From assembly GCA_905221605.1 (NCBI GenBank), contig CAJNDS010002167.1:1-64000 (forward strand): a stretch of 64,000 bases of DNA. Direction: 5' to 3'. Position 1 is the first letter of the stretch; the number at the start of each line of letters is the position of its first letter. Origin of the DNA: Symbiodinium natans (taxonomy: Eukaryota; Sar; Dinophyceae; Suessiales; Symbiodiniaceae). The position numbers and the translations under genes are program-made. Positions 21,229 to 30,981 of the stretch are shown in pieces. The notes beneath the pieces were generated by a model that was not told the origin of the DNA, ran no database searches, and saw only the letters and a list, made by a program, of their open reading frames with translations.

Positions 21229-21233
21229 GCCGG
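21229..21233. repeat. copia target-site duplication, right (GCCGG)
   Basis: This second copy of the 5-bp duplication comes directly after the 3' LTR and before GGTCTTGGGGACTGCAATC, which resumes the BC 3' module. Confidence 0.9.
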
Positions 21234-21680
21234 GGTCTTGGGGACTGCAATCTGGTAGGCAATGGTCCTCCAGAGCCCAAGCCAATAAGGTACGTCGGCA
21301 AGAAGATGTGAGGGGTTCATGTCACATGTTCAAGACATCCTGTCAACTGTAAAGGCACTTACAAGAAGTCAAAAACTTTCACACCCACACCCAAAACTCT
21401 CACAAACACAAACATGGTTTGTCGCCTCACATCACTTTTGGCAGCCTGCAAGAGCGCTAAGATCTCCATGGTATACACAGCTTTCGTCCAGGCGGGGCCG
21501 TCAGGTAGCATCCAGGCGGGCGGAGATCCTGCCTGCCCTGCTACAGGCCAAGCACAGGCGATGATGGCCCTCTTGAAGGCCAAGTTACTCCACAGGTGTT
21601 CGATGGCTTCTTGTCAGGGCAGTAGGTGCATTTTCTCCACGTAGAAGTGCCCACAACCTGGGCAGCACCGCCGCATTGGC
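21234..21680 (-). pseudogene. module ORF fragment, outer copy (BC 3' region)
   Basis: On the minus strand this keeps AFKRAIIACAWPVAGQAGSPPAWMLPDGPAWTKAVYTMEI, the C-terminal part of the ORF seen intact at 22,112-22,570. Downstream of it the GATGTGAG/CTCACATC palindrome is split by about 100 bp of unrelated sequence (roughly 21,312-21,424). It is the outer member of a tandem pair of modules in BC. Confidence 0.6.
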
Positions 21681-22100
21681 CTCTCCAGAGTCGATATTCG
21701 GCCGTCAGGATCCCGTACCCGTCGTTAAGAACAGATAACAGACCCGCAGTGGCAAAGGGATGTGACAGGTCAGACTTCCCAAAGAAGAGGAAAGACGTGC
21801 GTATGCCCCATGGTGGTCAGCCAGTGGGGACTTAACAGCAAGAACTATCAAGGCAAGACCGGCCTAGGGCACTCCATGGTGGTCAGCCAGTGGAGCAGCC
21901 CCGAGCGAAAGGTTCTCCGCTCACCCTGGCTTGCAGCTGCGCCCACCTGGATAGATGTCCGCGCACAAGCAAAGTCTCATCAGACAGCCAGAGGGGAGGC
22001 CACACACGCAAGCGCGAAAGCTCGCCGAATTCTCCCAGACTGCAATCTGGTAGGCAATGGTCCCTCCAGAGCCCAAGCCAATGAGGTACGTCGGCAAGGA

Positions 22101-22118
22101 GATGTGAGGGCTCACATC
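22101..22118. repeat. 18-bp palindrome GATGTGAG-NN-CTCACATC
   Basis: The sequence is GATGTGAGGGCTCACATC. Related palindromes lie at 40,301-40,318 (identical), 31,063-31,080 and 31,724-31,741 (same sequence in opposite orientation), and 32,433-32,450 (one mismatch). In element sense it begins inside the TGA stop of the module ORF (...GTG ATG TGA), so an 8-bp hairpin with a 2-nt loop sits at the end of that ORF. Confidence 0.85.
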
Positions 22119-22570
22119 ACTTTTGGCAGCCTGCAAGAGCCCAAGATCTCCATGGAAAACACAGCTTTCGTCCAGGCGGCGCCGTCAGGTAGCATCCAGG
22201 CGGGCGGAGAGCCTGCCTGCCCTGCCACAGGCCAAGCATAGGCGATGATGGCCCTTTTAAAGGCCAAGTTACTCCACAGGTGTTCGATGGCTCCTTGCCA
22301 GGGCAGTGGGTGCATATTCTCCACGTAGAAGTGCCCACAACTTGGGAGAAGCAGCACCACCGCATTGGCCTCTCCAGAGTCGTCATTCGGCCGAGATACC
22401 ACAAAGGGGAGGGTCGCATTGCCATGACTCACTGTGATCCAAGTGTTGTCTCGTCCCGCGATGAGCGGTGGGGCAACCAGTGTGGGCGGCTGCTGGGTCA
22501 AAGTCACCGCAGCGCCCACCCAGAAGGGTGTCCCCGTCCCGACAAGTTGCATCAACCAGCCAGAGGTCAA
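22112..22570 (-). CDS. module ORF of the retroposon 3' region, 152 codons, function unknown
   Basis: This minus-strand ORF ends ...KVM* at the 18-bp palindrome. It contains RDNTWITVSHGNATLPFVVS, LLLPSCGHFYVEN, HPLPWQGAIEHLWSN, AIIAYAWPVAGQ and WMLPDGAAWTKAVFSMEI. Related ORFs occur at 40,193-40,765, 31,509-31,730 and, broken, at 21,234-21,680 and 32,205-32,440. The AVVLLLP strand and WxxDG pattern could belong to an alpha/beta-hydrolase-like or similar fold, but no catalytic motif is certain. It lies downstream of the helicase gene in each element, so it would be in the 3' part of a long transcript. Confidence 0.45.
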   Translation of the reverse strand: MTSGWLMQLVGTGTPFWVGAAVTLTQQPPTLVAPPLIAGRDNTWITVSHGNATLPFVVSRPNDDSGEANAVVLLLPSCGHFYVENMHPLPWQGAIEHLWSNLAFKRAIIAYAWPVAGQAGSPPAWMLPDGAAWTKAVFSMEILGSCRLPKVM

Positions 22571-23006
22571 TGCGCATTAGTAGCGACCGATTCCACTGGG
22601 GGGAAACACCAGTCCTTGCACATAGCGGAACAGTGGACCTCAGGGTTTGCCAATGTTGCACGAATCCTTCCTTCCGCAAGGCAAGAGGAGACGGCAGGGT
22701 CAACAACAAGGGCCGAGGGCTCAAGCGCCGTGAAGTTGTACACCTTACCACATTCGCCGAGGCAGGTTGGGGTGCCATGGAAACTTCCTATTACAAGCGT
22801 CCGTGCGCCCCATGGTGGTCAGCCACTGGGGACTTACAAGTGAGCACTGCAGACCAGCCCAGGGCTCCCCATGGTGGTCAGCCAGTGGGGCAGCCGCAAG
22901 CCGCAGCCAAGAGCAGCAGGCTCCCTGGAGGTTCCCAGGACGGAAGCCATTGAGTAGCGACAGCTACCGATTCAGATAATACAGTCCAGTGGTCCCACCC
23001 ATGCAG
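22571..23006 (-). other. BC 3' untranslated spacer
   Basis: This lies between the helicase gene's C-terminus and the module ORF. It holds two of the family hairpins and short G+C-rich sequence. Apparent reading frames across it are not conserved with copies A and D, so I call no gene here. Confidence 0.5.
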
Positions 23007-23983
23007 TCAGGTGGGTGTGAGGGATTCTTGCCAAGGGCCTTTCCAGTCAGGGCGTCGTGGGCGATAGCCTGCAGAGACAGTATGGGCCCGTTTTCCTGAC
23101 TTTTTGGCGACCGGCTTAGTTCCTTCGGCCACTTTCCAATCCTCGTCACCGGCGGCATCACGAGGCCTGACGCATACTTGTGGCAACTCCTCCTTGCTAA
23201 CCCCCCACTTATGGATGCCAGTTGGGATGGAGCCCCCGATGTGCCGTTTCATTGAGGCTTGGGCTGCATGCCACATCGTCCGGATGGCGTCCTGTATTTG
23301 CCGATATTGCACCACACCTTCGTCCCGATACTGAAAGGGGAAGGTGGTAAGCGCGGCAGCGAGGGCCGAGGGCTCGGGCTCCTTGGGAGTGCCATGGCAG
23401 TACAGCTTGAACCAGAAGCTGTTGAGTTGCTGCTTAGTTGGATGCTTGGATCTTGCGAGCCCCTTGAGGGCAGCCCAATGAGCAGTGGCAGCATCATACC
23501 ACGCATTCCGGGAACGTTGGGGTCCATGCTTAGTAGGTGTTGTGCTGAGCCCTTTCCAATGCTCATCGTCAATGACCGGCAGCCGAAAAGGAGCAGCAAC
23601 ATCAACTTCTCGCAAAGGCCGCAAGGTCAGTAGTTCGCAGTTCAGAGAAACGCCAATCGTGCACCTGCGCCTCTGGTTCGTCCGCTTCCTTTGCCAGGTC
23701 CTCCATCGATGCGGGAGACACAGGTTCCGTGCCGGAGACACTGTACACATCCGGCAAGGTTTGGACCTCGTGCACACCCGCGTTTTCGCCACGGGGCGAA
23801 GCCAGTAGGCTTTCCAACGCCCGCACACGGCGGAGGAACACAGCCATCCGTGCAGTAGTGTCGGGCCATTCCAGGTTAAAGACGGACCAAAAGTGCTCAA
23901 TGTTCTGATTGGCCACCGAGGCTGCTAGGGCGAGCCTGATGGCCTCAAGAAAATGGGCAGGGGGGCAACTCCGGCTTAAACTC
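23007..23983 (-). pseudogene. helicase-hydrolase gene of copy BC, C-terminal part
   Basis: The minus strand from 23,983 reads AHFLEAIRLALAASVANQNIEHFWSVFNLEWPD in one frame, then a one-base insertion near 23,620 shifts it. After that REVDVAAPFRLPVI, KHPTKQQLNSFWFKLYCHGTP, FPFQYRDEGVVQYRQIQDAIRTMWHAAQ and RRPDWKGPWQ follow. These match residues ~250-512 of the second coding block of copy A. The piece starts exactly where the 33.4-kb copy B breaks off, because copy A was inserted here. The family C-terminal region has no domain I can name. Confidence 0.85.
23964..23983. repeat. 20-bp target-site duplication of copy A, left
   Basis: GGCAACTCCGGCTTAAACTC ends at the 5' boundary of copy A and is repeated exactly at 33,415-33,434 after its poly(A) tail. 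In the uninterrupted gene this sequence encodes (in reverse) the EFKPELP segment. A duplication of this length next to a poly(A) tail is typical of target-primed (LINE-type) retroposition. Confidence 0.95.
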
Positions 23984-24036
23984 CAAAGCCTCACCTAACC
24001 CCCTCAGGGGAATGTCGGTCGCTCTTCATTAGCGGG

Positions 24037-27000
24037 ATGAATGGGAAGGCCGAGAATACGCCCCCCACTGTGTCGGGTAGCATCATTCACACAGCCAATT
24101 CCTATGCACTTACTGGCTTAGAAATGGAAACAGTCCGGGACAACCAGGGCAAAAAGGTCCGATATGAGGACACACAACGCCCGTTGTTGCTTTCGACCAG
24201 CGGTAATGCCGCACATGCATTGTTGCTCCTGCCCCAAGCCGCCCAGCTATGGGCACGTGCTCTGTACCCTCAGGTCGAAGGATGCGGTCTGCCAGCGGCG
24301 GTTCGTGCTAGAATCAGCTCGGTAGAAGCCTCCCTGACAATGTGCCCTGCCCTGGCTCACTTGCACATGCCACATACTGCTGCGCTGACCGCTCTGCATG
24401 TGGGCCTTGCCGCGGGTAGAGCTGGCGAGTGCAAACTGTGCGTTACGGGTTTCTCTGCTGGGTCGTATACGGGCGCTGCTGTGGCTATCGCTTGGCATGA
24501 GCGCCAAAAGCTTCCTGACTACTTTGTCCACATCAAGGCACGTTTGGGCGGCGTTGCCATGCCACGGGCCATGCTGCAATATATCCTGGGTTCGGAATTG
24601 CGGCACGCTGTTAGTCTTGTCCATCATGAGAGCGACCAGCTTTGTATCTTCCGGCCCAGCCAGGCAGCAAGGACGCAAGCGATTGGCGCGGGAGCGCGTC
24701 TCTACTACTTCACTGGACCTGAGTCACTTGGCAGTGGTGGACACTCTTATGGTCACTTTGTCCACAGTGAAGAGCTATTCCAGCTCACGCCGGGGGATTA
24801 TGTGCATAAGGAATTGACTAAAAAGATTTGCGGCTTGGCCGACCCCCGGATGGATCGCACAGTGCGAGCAGGTTTGATGGGGGTTGCGTGTGGCTCTGTC
24901 CAGCTTTCGGATAAGTCTAAAACTTTCATCAACTCCGTGCTGGGACGGCAAATCAGACGCCCCGATATGGAGGCTTTTCTCCGGATACCTTCCGCTGAGA
25001 ACCGGAGCATTGCAAGTCTCCGTGCTGACTGTACCCAAGTCCTCCTGACGGATGCCAAGCCGCATCTGGCTGATTTGCCGCCCCCGTATCATGAACTTGG
25101 TCCCACGATGAAACTAGTTTTGGGTATGTGGCTCCCCCACCTGTCGTTAGAGCGCCTGGTTGACATGCTGGGTTATCAGTTTTTAGCCATGGCCTCGGAA
25201 GCAGAAATCGAGGAGGAGCCCTCGGAACAGTATCACTACCCAGAGCAAGCTGCGGTCAAGCGGGCCGCCACCCCTGTGGCGATAAAGCCCGGCACGCATA
25301 CATGGCCAATCTGCCTTCTCCATCGAGTTTACCCAAGGGCATCGGTCATGCTCCTTACACCGGAGTTGGCGGATGTCCCTGACTGGGCTAAAAAGTGGTT
25401 TGCTGTCGCTGGTAAAGTGCCGGCTAAGGGCACTGCTTTGCTGGTTACCTTGAGAGAAGACAAGGGGGATGTGGCCTACCCAGGCATGCTTATAGAGCTC
25501 CTTGCCCCGAAGAAGCTTTTCACCGGCCCTGGAGAAAGTAAGGCCATGCAGCCAGTCAATATAACCATTGCCCTGCTCTTGACTGATGAACAGCACAACC
25601 AATTCGCGCAACGACCCTCACTGCCGAGAGTCAGCCAGCTTGAGGTTCTGCCCGGAGGAGCCTCTACCCCGCTTTGGGATGCTCTGTTACACATGCCTAG
25701 GGAAAGGCAGCATGTTGCACTGGGCGTTCCGCTAGAAGACTCGCCTCTTGATGCCATCCGGCAGCCACAGTGGTTGCCGGGCTTTCTCACAGATTTAGTG
25801 CTTGTCCTCCTTATCGGGCTAGTGGTGAGAGGGAACTGGCACGACACATGGGCACAGCTCATTCACCCGGAGGTCTGCCAAGTCTTCAGAGGCAAGCACG
25901 AAACGCAAGCTGCGCAGGCATCGCTTACTGCGGGTCCGGGGGCTTCCAACCCCTTGCAAAGCTTCCCCAACCTTTGGCTTGCGGAGGAACAATCCTATCG
26001 CAAAGAATGGACGCCGACGCTGCTGAGTGGCGTGTTAGCTACGCTGCCTGACTCTCCGCTGCCCGGCCAGGAGGACGCCCGGACTCCTGCGCTGTGGCAT
26101 GCGGAGTGTCTACGCCTGTCCCATGACTCGTTGAGCAACGAGCACGATCCGAGGACTCGAGCCAGCATCTTTGCGCTCGCGGTTGGTCCCGCCTTCCTTA
26201 CGTGCCTCTGTGATACCTTTTGGGGGGCGGACGGACACCTGGCAGCGCTGCTGGGAGCGTGCTCGTACGGCCTGGCCGCTAATCGTACTTCTGTATTCAT
26301 AACGGGTGCGCCCGGCAGCGGGAAGACACGATCCTGCGCGTTTCTAGGAGTACTCCTTGCGTGCCTGACGAGCCGGCTCACCCTGTACACCGCTCATGGC
26401 AATGAATCGGTTCGGGCCTATGTCGAAGCGGTTGATAGGCTCACGACTGCTAGCAATGAATTTGTTCGCAGCCGCATCGTTCGCATAGCGGGTAACAAGG
26501 AGAAGGACACACATAAGCTCCCTTTTGATGTGCACGATTTGTACCGGGGGCTACTTGTAGCCACGACACATGGTACGATTGTGGCAAGGCTTAGCTTTCC
26601 CTACTCGCAGCTCATTAACCGTCTAAAGGATGTTGAGTTGCTCCTCCGAGATGAAGCCCAGCAATTGGGCACGCCTGGTTCCAACACCATTCTGGCGCAC
26701 ATCAAGCATGCACTTGATGTCATGATTGGCGACCACAGACAGCCCGCTGGAGGATCGCGACCCAATTACCACTTCGTCACGGAGTTGTTGGAGCAAAAGA
26801 TTTGTGGCCTCAATGCGGTCCCTGCCGACCTCCACACGCCAGCCACCTTGCCTGCGGCCCTTTTGCGGCAAACGGCCCAAAGTTCCGGCCCGTGGAAAAA
26901 GGGACAAGGCGAGATGCCCTCTTGGGGCAAGCCCCACCGTTCCTCTGGAGCGTCTGAGGTATTGTTCTCAGCGGTCTCGATGCTGGAATCGATTCTCTGT

Positions 27001-29442
27001 ATAAGCATCGTCAAACCGAAGCAAGCCGAGACAGTCATGCAGGCCGCCGGGCTGAAGGCCATTGTCGGACCGGCTGTCAACCTCTCGCTCTGTTCATCCA
27101 TGCGCCTCCCTCCTGAGATTGCTGCCATTCTATACGCATGTCGGTACTCGGAGGCGTGCCGCTTCGAGCTGATAGGCAGGGTCCCTCGGCTACGTATGCC
27201 ACCAGGTCCCACGATGCAGCACCTGCTCGGGCGGCCACTGCGTAGCCTTGCAGGCAGGTGGATGGAAACGTGTCGATGGGTACGGGTGCAAGATCAGGAT
27301 GAGACCCAAACCAAACTAGGCAGAAGCTACGACCTCAGCATGGTCCTGGCGGACATTGTGCTCACTTTTGGGCACCAGGTCTATCCTGACTCCCCTATCG
27401 GGATGGTCTCTCAGTATGCCAGGATTGTTACCCAAATGAAGTTTATGCTGCAGTTGAGTCTCCCCGCAGACCCACTGGGCGATGACGATATGAGCCTACT
27501 TGAAGCCTGCCAAACCGCGGAAGACTTCCCGCTGACTGGCGCGCCCAACACTTGGAGCCTGGTGACGTTTCGGACCTTCCTCATGAGTCGCATAGGGTCC
27601 CTTAAACGCTTCTTCGGCGCTATCACCACGGCCTGCTCCACTGGCCCCACATTTGGGATATGTGTCTTTGTGACATGTCGGGCTTCTGGATTCCTGTTTA
27701 GTAGCGAGGCAGGGTTTGCCCGAGCCACCTCCTCCTTCACGAGAGGGCTTGGGGCTTTGGTTTTCGTGGCACCACACTACTCTGATGGTATAGGTGCATG
27801 CTTCCAAATGGCGGCCTGCGCAACCGGGGGCCTAATTGAATGCGCTGAATATGTGCGCACACAAGCCAGCTTGTGGAGCATGGATGGCCCTGGCATTGCA
27901 ACGGCATTACACAAGCAAGCCTTCCGAGAACGGACAGTAGCCAGCATCGTGCTGCCTGCGGAACGCAAAGTTGGGCTGGACCTCTTTGGAACACCACCCC
28001 TGCATCAAGCGTGGGCTTTGAAGGCCACCTGGGGAGATAAGCGGGAGGTTTTTTACCGCACACTTCAGCAAGAAGGATGGGGGAGTCCCTCTTTCACCTC
28101 CAACTCCTACTCGGGCACCATTGTTAGTCTGCAAACGCGCGGCTTCGTCCTGGAGCCCCTGCCCAATGCTGTGTATTGTGTCCCCTTCCAGCCGGTGAGG
28201 GAAGGAGATGGGGTCGCCCAGTACCTCACCTGCTTGCTAGGGGACACCAGCATTAGGATGCCGCCCAAGCGGGGATCGGCTCAACGCGCTGACCCGGCTT
28301 TCGAACACAAGGCCGGCATACTGCGAGCCCCCCGTGGTCTTCACCTCCTACCTGTTCGTACGGGTAAGGCTGCCTCCGAAACTGCGATTGATGTGGACTC
28401 TCCGGGAAACAGCCCTGTGCCCGCGGGTAGTAACAGTCCCGACGTGGTAGTTGCTACTGCAGTCGAGGTTCCTACGCCGCAGCAGTCGCCAGCCCAAGGC
28501 GAGGCTACCACAAACGCGCGCCATGGCGAGCGGTGGGGTACACCATGGCTCCAGCCTCGGGCCGCGAGGGGCTCCATTGCGGCAGCTGTCAGCCCGCCTC
28601 CGCCAGCTAGACGGGACGTTTCCCGAACCCCTTGCGGCACCCCAACGCGGGAGAGAGGACCACTGACGAAGGAGCCTGCAACGAAAGAGCATGCGGTTGT
28701 ACCGGCCGCGAGTCCTATTGGTCCTATTGCTCTGGATGCTTGTGTGACGACTCCCTCTAGTGAAGTTGATCACAGGATCGGAGGGGGTAGCGCCGCCTCG
28801 TGTCCACCCCGTAGTGGCGGCAACATTAGGGACCCGCCGCCTGGCGTACGACGTCCACCCAGCCCCCGGACACGGCCCACGCACACAGCATCTCCGGATG
28901 GGATTAGGACGGTTGAGGCGTCACAGCCCCCTTGCGCTAAGTCTCCCACGGACTCACTTGGCCTGACGGAACCAAAATTGGATCTCCCTATGCCTCCCCA
29001 TGGCCTGACGCCCATCCCCGCCAGGCCTGTGCCCGCTGTCCAAGCTAGCAAGGAAAGTCGGCCTCTCGCTTTGGACGAAGACGGCTCTCAGCAGCTGGAA
29101 CCACCAAAAGCCAAGCCTCGAGGGCCTAGCGAGCCCAGCGGCACCCGCGATCCCAGCGCCCCAGCCTGCGCACCCATCATGCAGAGCAACACAGTCTCGG
29201 TCTGTGATCTCATGTGGCTCGCACTTGCAGCGGGACATCACTTTGGTAAGAATGTCAAACCTCGGCCCTACATGAACCTGCGTGACTCGCAACACCTCAC
29301 AACACACTGCCAGCAGCTTCGGGCATATAGGGCCTATGAGGTGTTTTTGAACGGCATACCGAACCAGCTGCAAGACTCGGATATGCTGATCGGAATCGCT
29401 GACACGCTACTGCATCTGCCTGAAACGTTTCCGGCAGCGTAG
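24037..29442 (+). CDS. giant alpha/beta-hydrolase-like + SF1 (Upf1-like) helicase protein, first block
   Basis: This block is 1,801 codons. The frame is open upstream to the element edge, so the true start is lost. Residues ~35-280 look like a serine hydrolase: LLLLP strand, nucleophile elbow VTGFSAGSYTG with S140, and GGHSYGH near residue 236 as a possible catalytic His. Residues ~740-1250 are a complete superfamily-1 helicase: motif I GAPGSGKT (757-764), Ia TAHGNESVRAYVEA, II RDEAQQ (D872-Q875), III GDHRQP (898-903), IV-like MRLPPE (1022-1027), V VFVTCRASG (1210-1218) and VI ATSSFTRGLG with R1236. The DEAQ box and GDxxQ point to the Upf1/NAM7 group, ATP-driven RNA or DNA unwinding enzymes. 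A Pro/Ser-rich linker runs from ~1430 to ~1700. The block ends at TAG 29,440-29,442. Coding continues in the same frame beyond it. Confidence 0.85.
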   Translation: MNGKAENTPPTVSGSIIHTANSYALTGLEMETVRDNQGKKVRYEDTQRPLLLSTSGNAAHALLLLPQAAQLWARALYPQVEGCGLPAAVRARISSVEASLTMCPALAHLHMPHTAALTALHVGLAAGRAGECKLCVTGFSAGSYTGAAVAIAWHERQKLPDYFVHIKARLGGVAMPRAMLQYILGSELRHAVSLVHHESDQLCIFRPSQAARTQAIGAGARLYYFTGPESLGSGGHSYGHFVHSEELFQLTPGDYVHKELTKKICGLADPRMDRTVRAGLMGVACGSVQLSDKSKTFINSVLGRQIRRPDMEAFLRIPSAENRSIASLRADCTQVLLTDAKPHLADLPPPYHELGPTMKLVLGMWLPHLSLERLVDMLGYQFLAMASEAEIEEEPSEQYHYPEQAAVKRAATPVAIKPGTHTWPICLLHRVYPRASVMLLTPELADVPDWAKKWFAVAGKVPAKGTALLVTLREDKGDVAYPGMLIELLAPKKLFTGPGESKAMQPVNITIALLLTDEQHNQFAQRPSLPRVSQLEVLPGGASTPLWDALLHMPRERQHVALGVPLEDSPLDAIRQPQWLPGFLTDLVLVLLIGLVVRGNWHDTWAQLIHPEVCQVFRGKHETQAAQASLTAGPGASNPLQSFPNLWLAEEQSYRKEWTPTLLSGVLATLPDSPLPGQEDARTPALWHAECLRLSHDSLSNEHDPRTRASIFALAVGPAFLTCLCDTFWGADGHLAALLGACSYGLAANRTSVFITGAPGSGKTRSCAFLGVLLACLTSRLTLYTAHGNESVRAYVEAVDRLTTASNEFVRSRIVRIAGNKEKDTHKLPFDVHDLYRGLLVATTHGTIVARLSFPYSQLINRLKDVELLLRDEAQQLGTPGSNTILAHIKHALDVMIGDHRQPAGGSRPNYHFVTELLEQKICGLNAVPADLHTPATLPAALLRQTAQSSGPWKKGQGEMPSWGKPHRSSGASEVLFSAVSMLESILCISIVKPKQAETVMQAAGLKAIVGPAVNLSLCSSMRLPPEIAAILYACRYSEACRFELIGRVPRLRMPPGPTMQHLLGRPLRSLAGRWMETCRWVRVQDQDETQTKLGRSYDLSMVLADIVLTFGHQVYPDSPIGMVSQYARIVTQMKFMLQLSLPADPLGDDDMSLLEACQTAEDFPLTGAPNTWSLVTFRTFLMSRIGSLKRFFGAITTACSTGPTFGICVFVTCRASGFLFSSEAGFARATSSFTRGLGALVFVAPHYSDGIGACFQMAACATGGLIECAEYVRTQASLWSMDGPGIATALHKQAFRERTVASIVLPAERKVGLDLFGTPPLHQAWALKATWGDKREVFYRTLQQEGWGSPSFTSNSYSGTIVSLQTRGFVLEPLPNAVYCVPFQPVREGDGVAQYLTCLLGDTSIRMPPKRGSAQRADPAFEHKAGILRAPRGLHLLPVRTGKAASETAIDVDSPGNSPVPAGSNSPDVVVATAVEVPTPQQSPAQGEATTNARHGERWGTPWLQPRAARGSIAAAVSPPPPARRDVSRTPCGTPTRERGPLTKEPATKEHAVVPAASPIGPIALDACVTTPSSEVDHRIGGGSAASCPPRSGGNIRDPPPGVRRPPSPRTRPTHTASPDGIRTVEASQPPCAKSPTDSLGLTEPKLDLPMPPHGLTPIPARPVPAVQASKESRPLALDEDGSQQLEPPKAKPRGPSEPSGTRDPSAPACAPIMQSNTVSVCDLMWLALAAGHHFGKNVKPRPYMNLRDSQHLTTHCQQLRAYRAYEVFLNGIPNQLQDSDMLIGIADTLLHLPETFPAA

Positions 29443-30981
29443 TTGAAGGTTTATGACCCTATCATCACGCAGTGCCTTAGATTGTCGGGGGCATTGCAGC
29501 ATTTCGACCTTGCTGAAATGTTGGATTGCCCGGTCCCGCAGCTGGACAAAGCGAGGCTTTCGGAGTCCCTGGTGGGGTATGGCTTTCTTACCACAGCGCA
29601 GTACATCGCGGATCTTTTCTCTGCGGTGTCGGACTTGCCGAGTGTCATCAATGCCAGTTTTCCTGCAATGCTCAGCTACGCTGACCCAGATTATTGGCTG
29701 GGTGCACTTCTGCTCGCATTCGAGTCCCACCAAAAAGGTCCCCTGGAGCGTACGGCAGGGCTGCCCATTGTTATTGGTTTTCCTGAATCTGACAATAAAA
29801 TTACTGACCTGCAGATCAATGTGCCGCCTGCAGCCATGGTGGCCTTCTTGGCTGGCCGCGCTTATCGGTGTCCCACGTGCCCTTCTACCAAATATGTGAT
29901 GGACGCGCACAGTGGACTGCCACAAGTCACTGGCCAAGCCTCCCAAGAAGCCTTGCAGGCATGGTCCGCAGCTGCTAAGCACACGGACGTGGAAACGGCC
30001 AGGCTTGCCCAGCCCAGCCTGAATACGTTCCTAGGCATCACGCTGCAGGGCAGACAGACACTTGGGCAAAGGCACTATCAAGAATTTAGGCCGGACCTCC
30101 CCCCTGCCCATTTCCTTGACGCCATCCGGCTTGCTCTTGCGGCCTCGGTGGCCAACCAAAACATTGAACATTTTTGGTCAGTTTTTAACTTGGAATGGCC
30201 TGACACTTCTCACAGAATGGCTGTTTTTCTACGGCGAGTGTTGCCCCTAGAGTGCTTGCTCTCCTCGCCCTGTGCTGCGCCTGTGGAAGCGAACACTGCA
30301 GCAACCTCGCCGGAGGTCGTCAGCATCTCTTCCGAAACTAACGAAGGCTCTCCCTGCCCGATGGATGACATGTCGGACGCGGAGGACGAACCCGAGGCAC
30401 AGGTGAATGATTGGCGCTTCTCGGAGCTGCGAACCACTGACCTTGCAGCTTTGCGAGAAGTGGATGTCTCCGCCCCTTTCCGGCTGCCAGTCATCTTTGA
30501 TGCGCATTGGAAAGGGATCAGCACCACACCCACCAAGCATGGGCCCCAACGTCCCCAAAATGCGTGGTATGACGCAGCCACTGCTCATTGGGCTGCCATT
30601 AAGGGGCTCATGCGAGCCAAACATCCAACCAAGCAGCGACTCAACAGCTTCTGGTTTAGGATGTACTGTCATGGCACCCCCAAGGACCCTGATCCTTCGG
30701 CCCTGCGTGCTGCAGTTACCTCCTTCCCCTTTCAGTATAAGGACGAAGGTGTTGTGCAGTACAGGCAAATCCAGGAAGCTGTCCGGGTGATGTGGCACGC
30801 GGCCCAAACCTCAATGACAAGATACATGCGTATCCCCATTCCGGACGGCATCCCTGAGTGGGGGGTTGATGAGCAAGAGCTGCCTCCAATGCAGGTCATG
30901 CCCAGCCGAGGGAAGCGTTCCCATACCACCTCAGCTGGCCATCGCTCCCGGCGTCCGGACTGGGATGGCTCCTGGCAATAG
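29443..30981 (+). CDS. C-terminal block of the same giant protein, after one amber codon
   Basis: This block is 512 codons and exactly in frame with 24,037-29,442. In copy B the codon matching the TAG is TAT (Tyr, near 34,075-34,077) and the protein reads through (LPETFPASYLKVYDP). The break in A is therefore one substitution or a recoded codon, not a gene boundary. The block includes LDCPVPQLDKARLSESLVGYGFLTTAQYIADLF, a single CxxC (YRCPTCPSTK), GRQTLGQRHYQEFRPDLPPAHFLDAIRLALAASVANQNIEHFW, an acidic patch and KHPTKQRLNSFWFRMYCHGTP. All are conserved in BC, and traces are in D. I recognise no domain, and no polymerase or nuclease motif is visible. Confidence 0.8.
   Translation: MKVYDPIITQCLRLSGALQHFDLAEMLDCPVPQLDKARLSESLVGYGFLTTAQYIADLFSAVSDLPSVINASFPAMLSYADPDYWLGALLLAFESHQKGPLERTAGLPIVIGFPESDNKITDLQINVPPAAMVAFLAGRAYRCPTCPSTKYVMDAHSGLPQVTGQASQEALQAWSAAAKHTDVETARLAQPSLNTFLGITLQGRQTLGQRHYQEFRPDLPPAHFLDAIRLALAASVANQNIEHFWSVFNLEWPDTSHRMAVFLRRVLPLECLLSSPCAAPVEANTAATSPEVVSISSETNEGSPCPMDDMSDAEDEPEAQVNDWRFSELRTTDLAALREVDVSAPFRLPVIFDAHWKGISTTPTKHGPQRPQNAWYDAATAHWAAIKGLMRAKHPTKQRLNSFWFRMYCHGTPKDPDPSALRAAVTSFPFQYKDEGVVQYRQIQEAVRVMWHAAQTSMTRYMRIPIPDGIPEWGVDEQELPPMQVMPSRGKRSHTTSAGHRSRRPDWDGSWQ

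Larger units (their letters stand above)
21806..22890 (-). repeat. four copies of the 24-nt family hairpin (BC, inner)
   Basis: Copies lie at 21,806-21,829, 21,872-21,895, 22,808-22,831 and 22,867-22,890. The 21,872 copy has CTCC at one end and GGAG at the other in place of CCCC and GGGG, a paired change that keeps the outer stem. The 22,808 copy has CCACTGGGG, one change at the bulge position. They lie 59-66 bp apart in pairs. Confidence 0.85.

Noticed and set aside
24037-30981. Helitron (rolling-circle transposon) because of the helicase
   Set aside because: The helicase is Upf1/NAM7-like and not Pif1-like, no HUH Rep motif is seen, and the insert has a poly(A) tail with a 20-bp target duplication.
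24037-30981. Integrated positive-strand RNA virus because of an SF1 helicase in a long polyprotein
   Set aside because: No RNA polymerase motifs were found. The single GDDD string (near 27,480) is not in a polymerase context.
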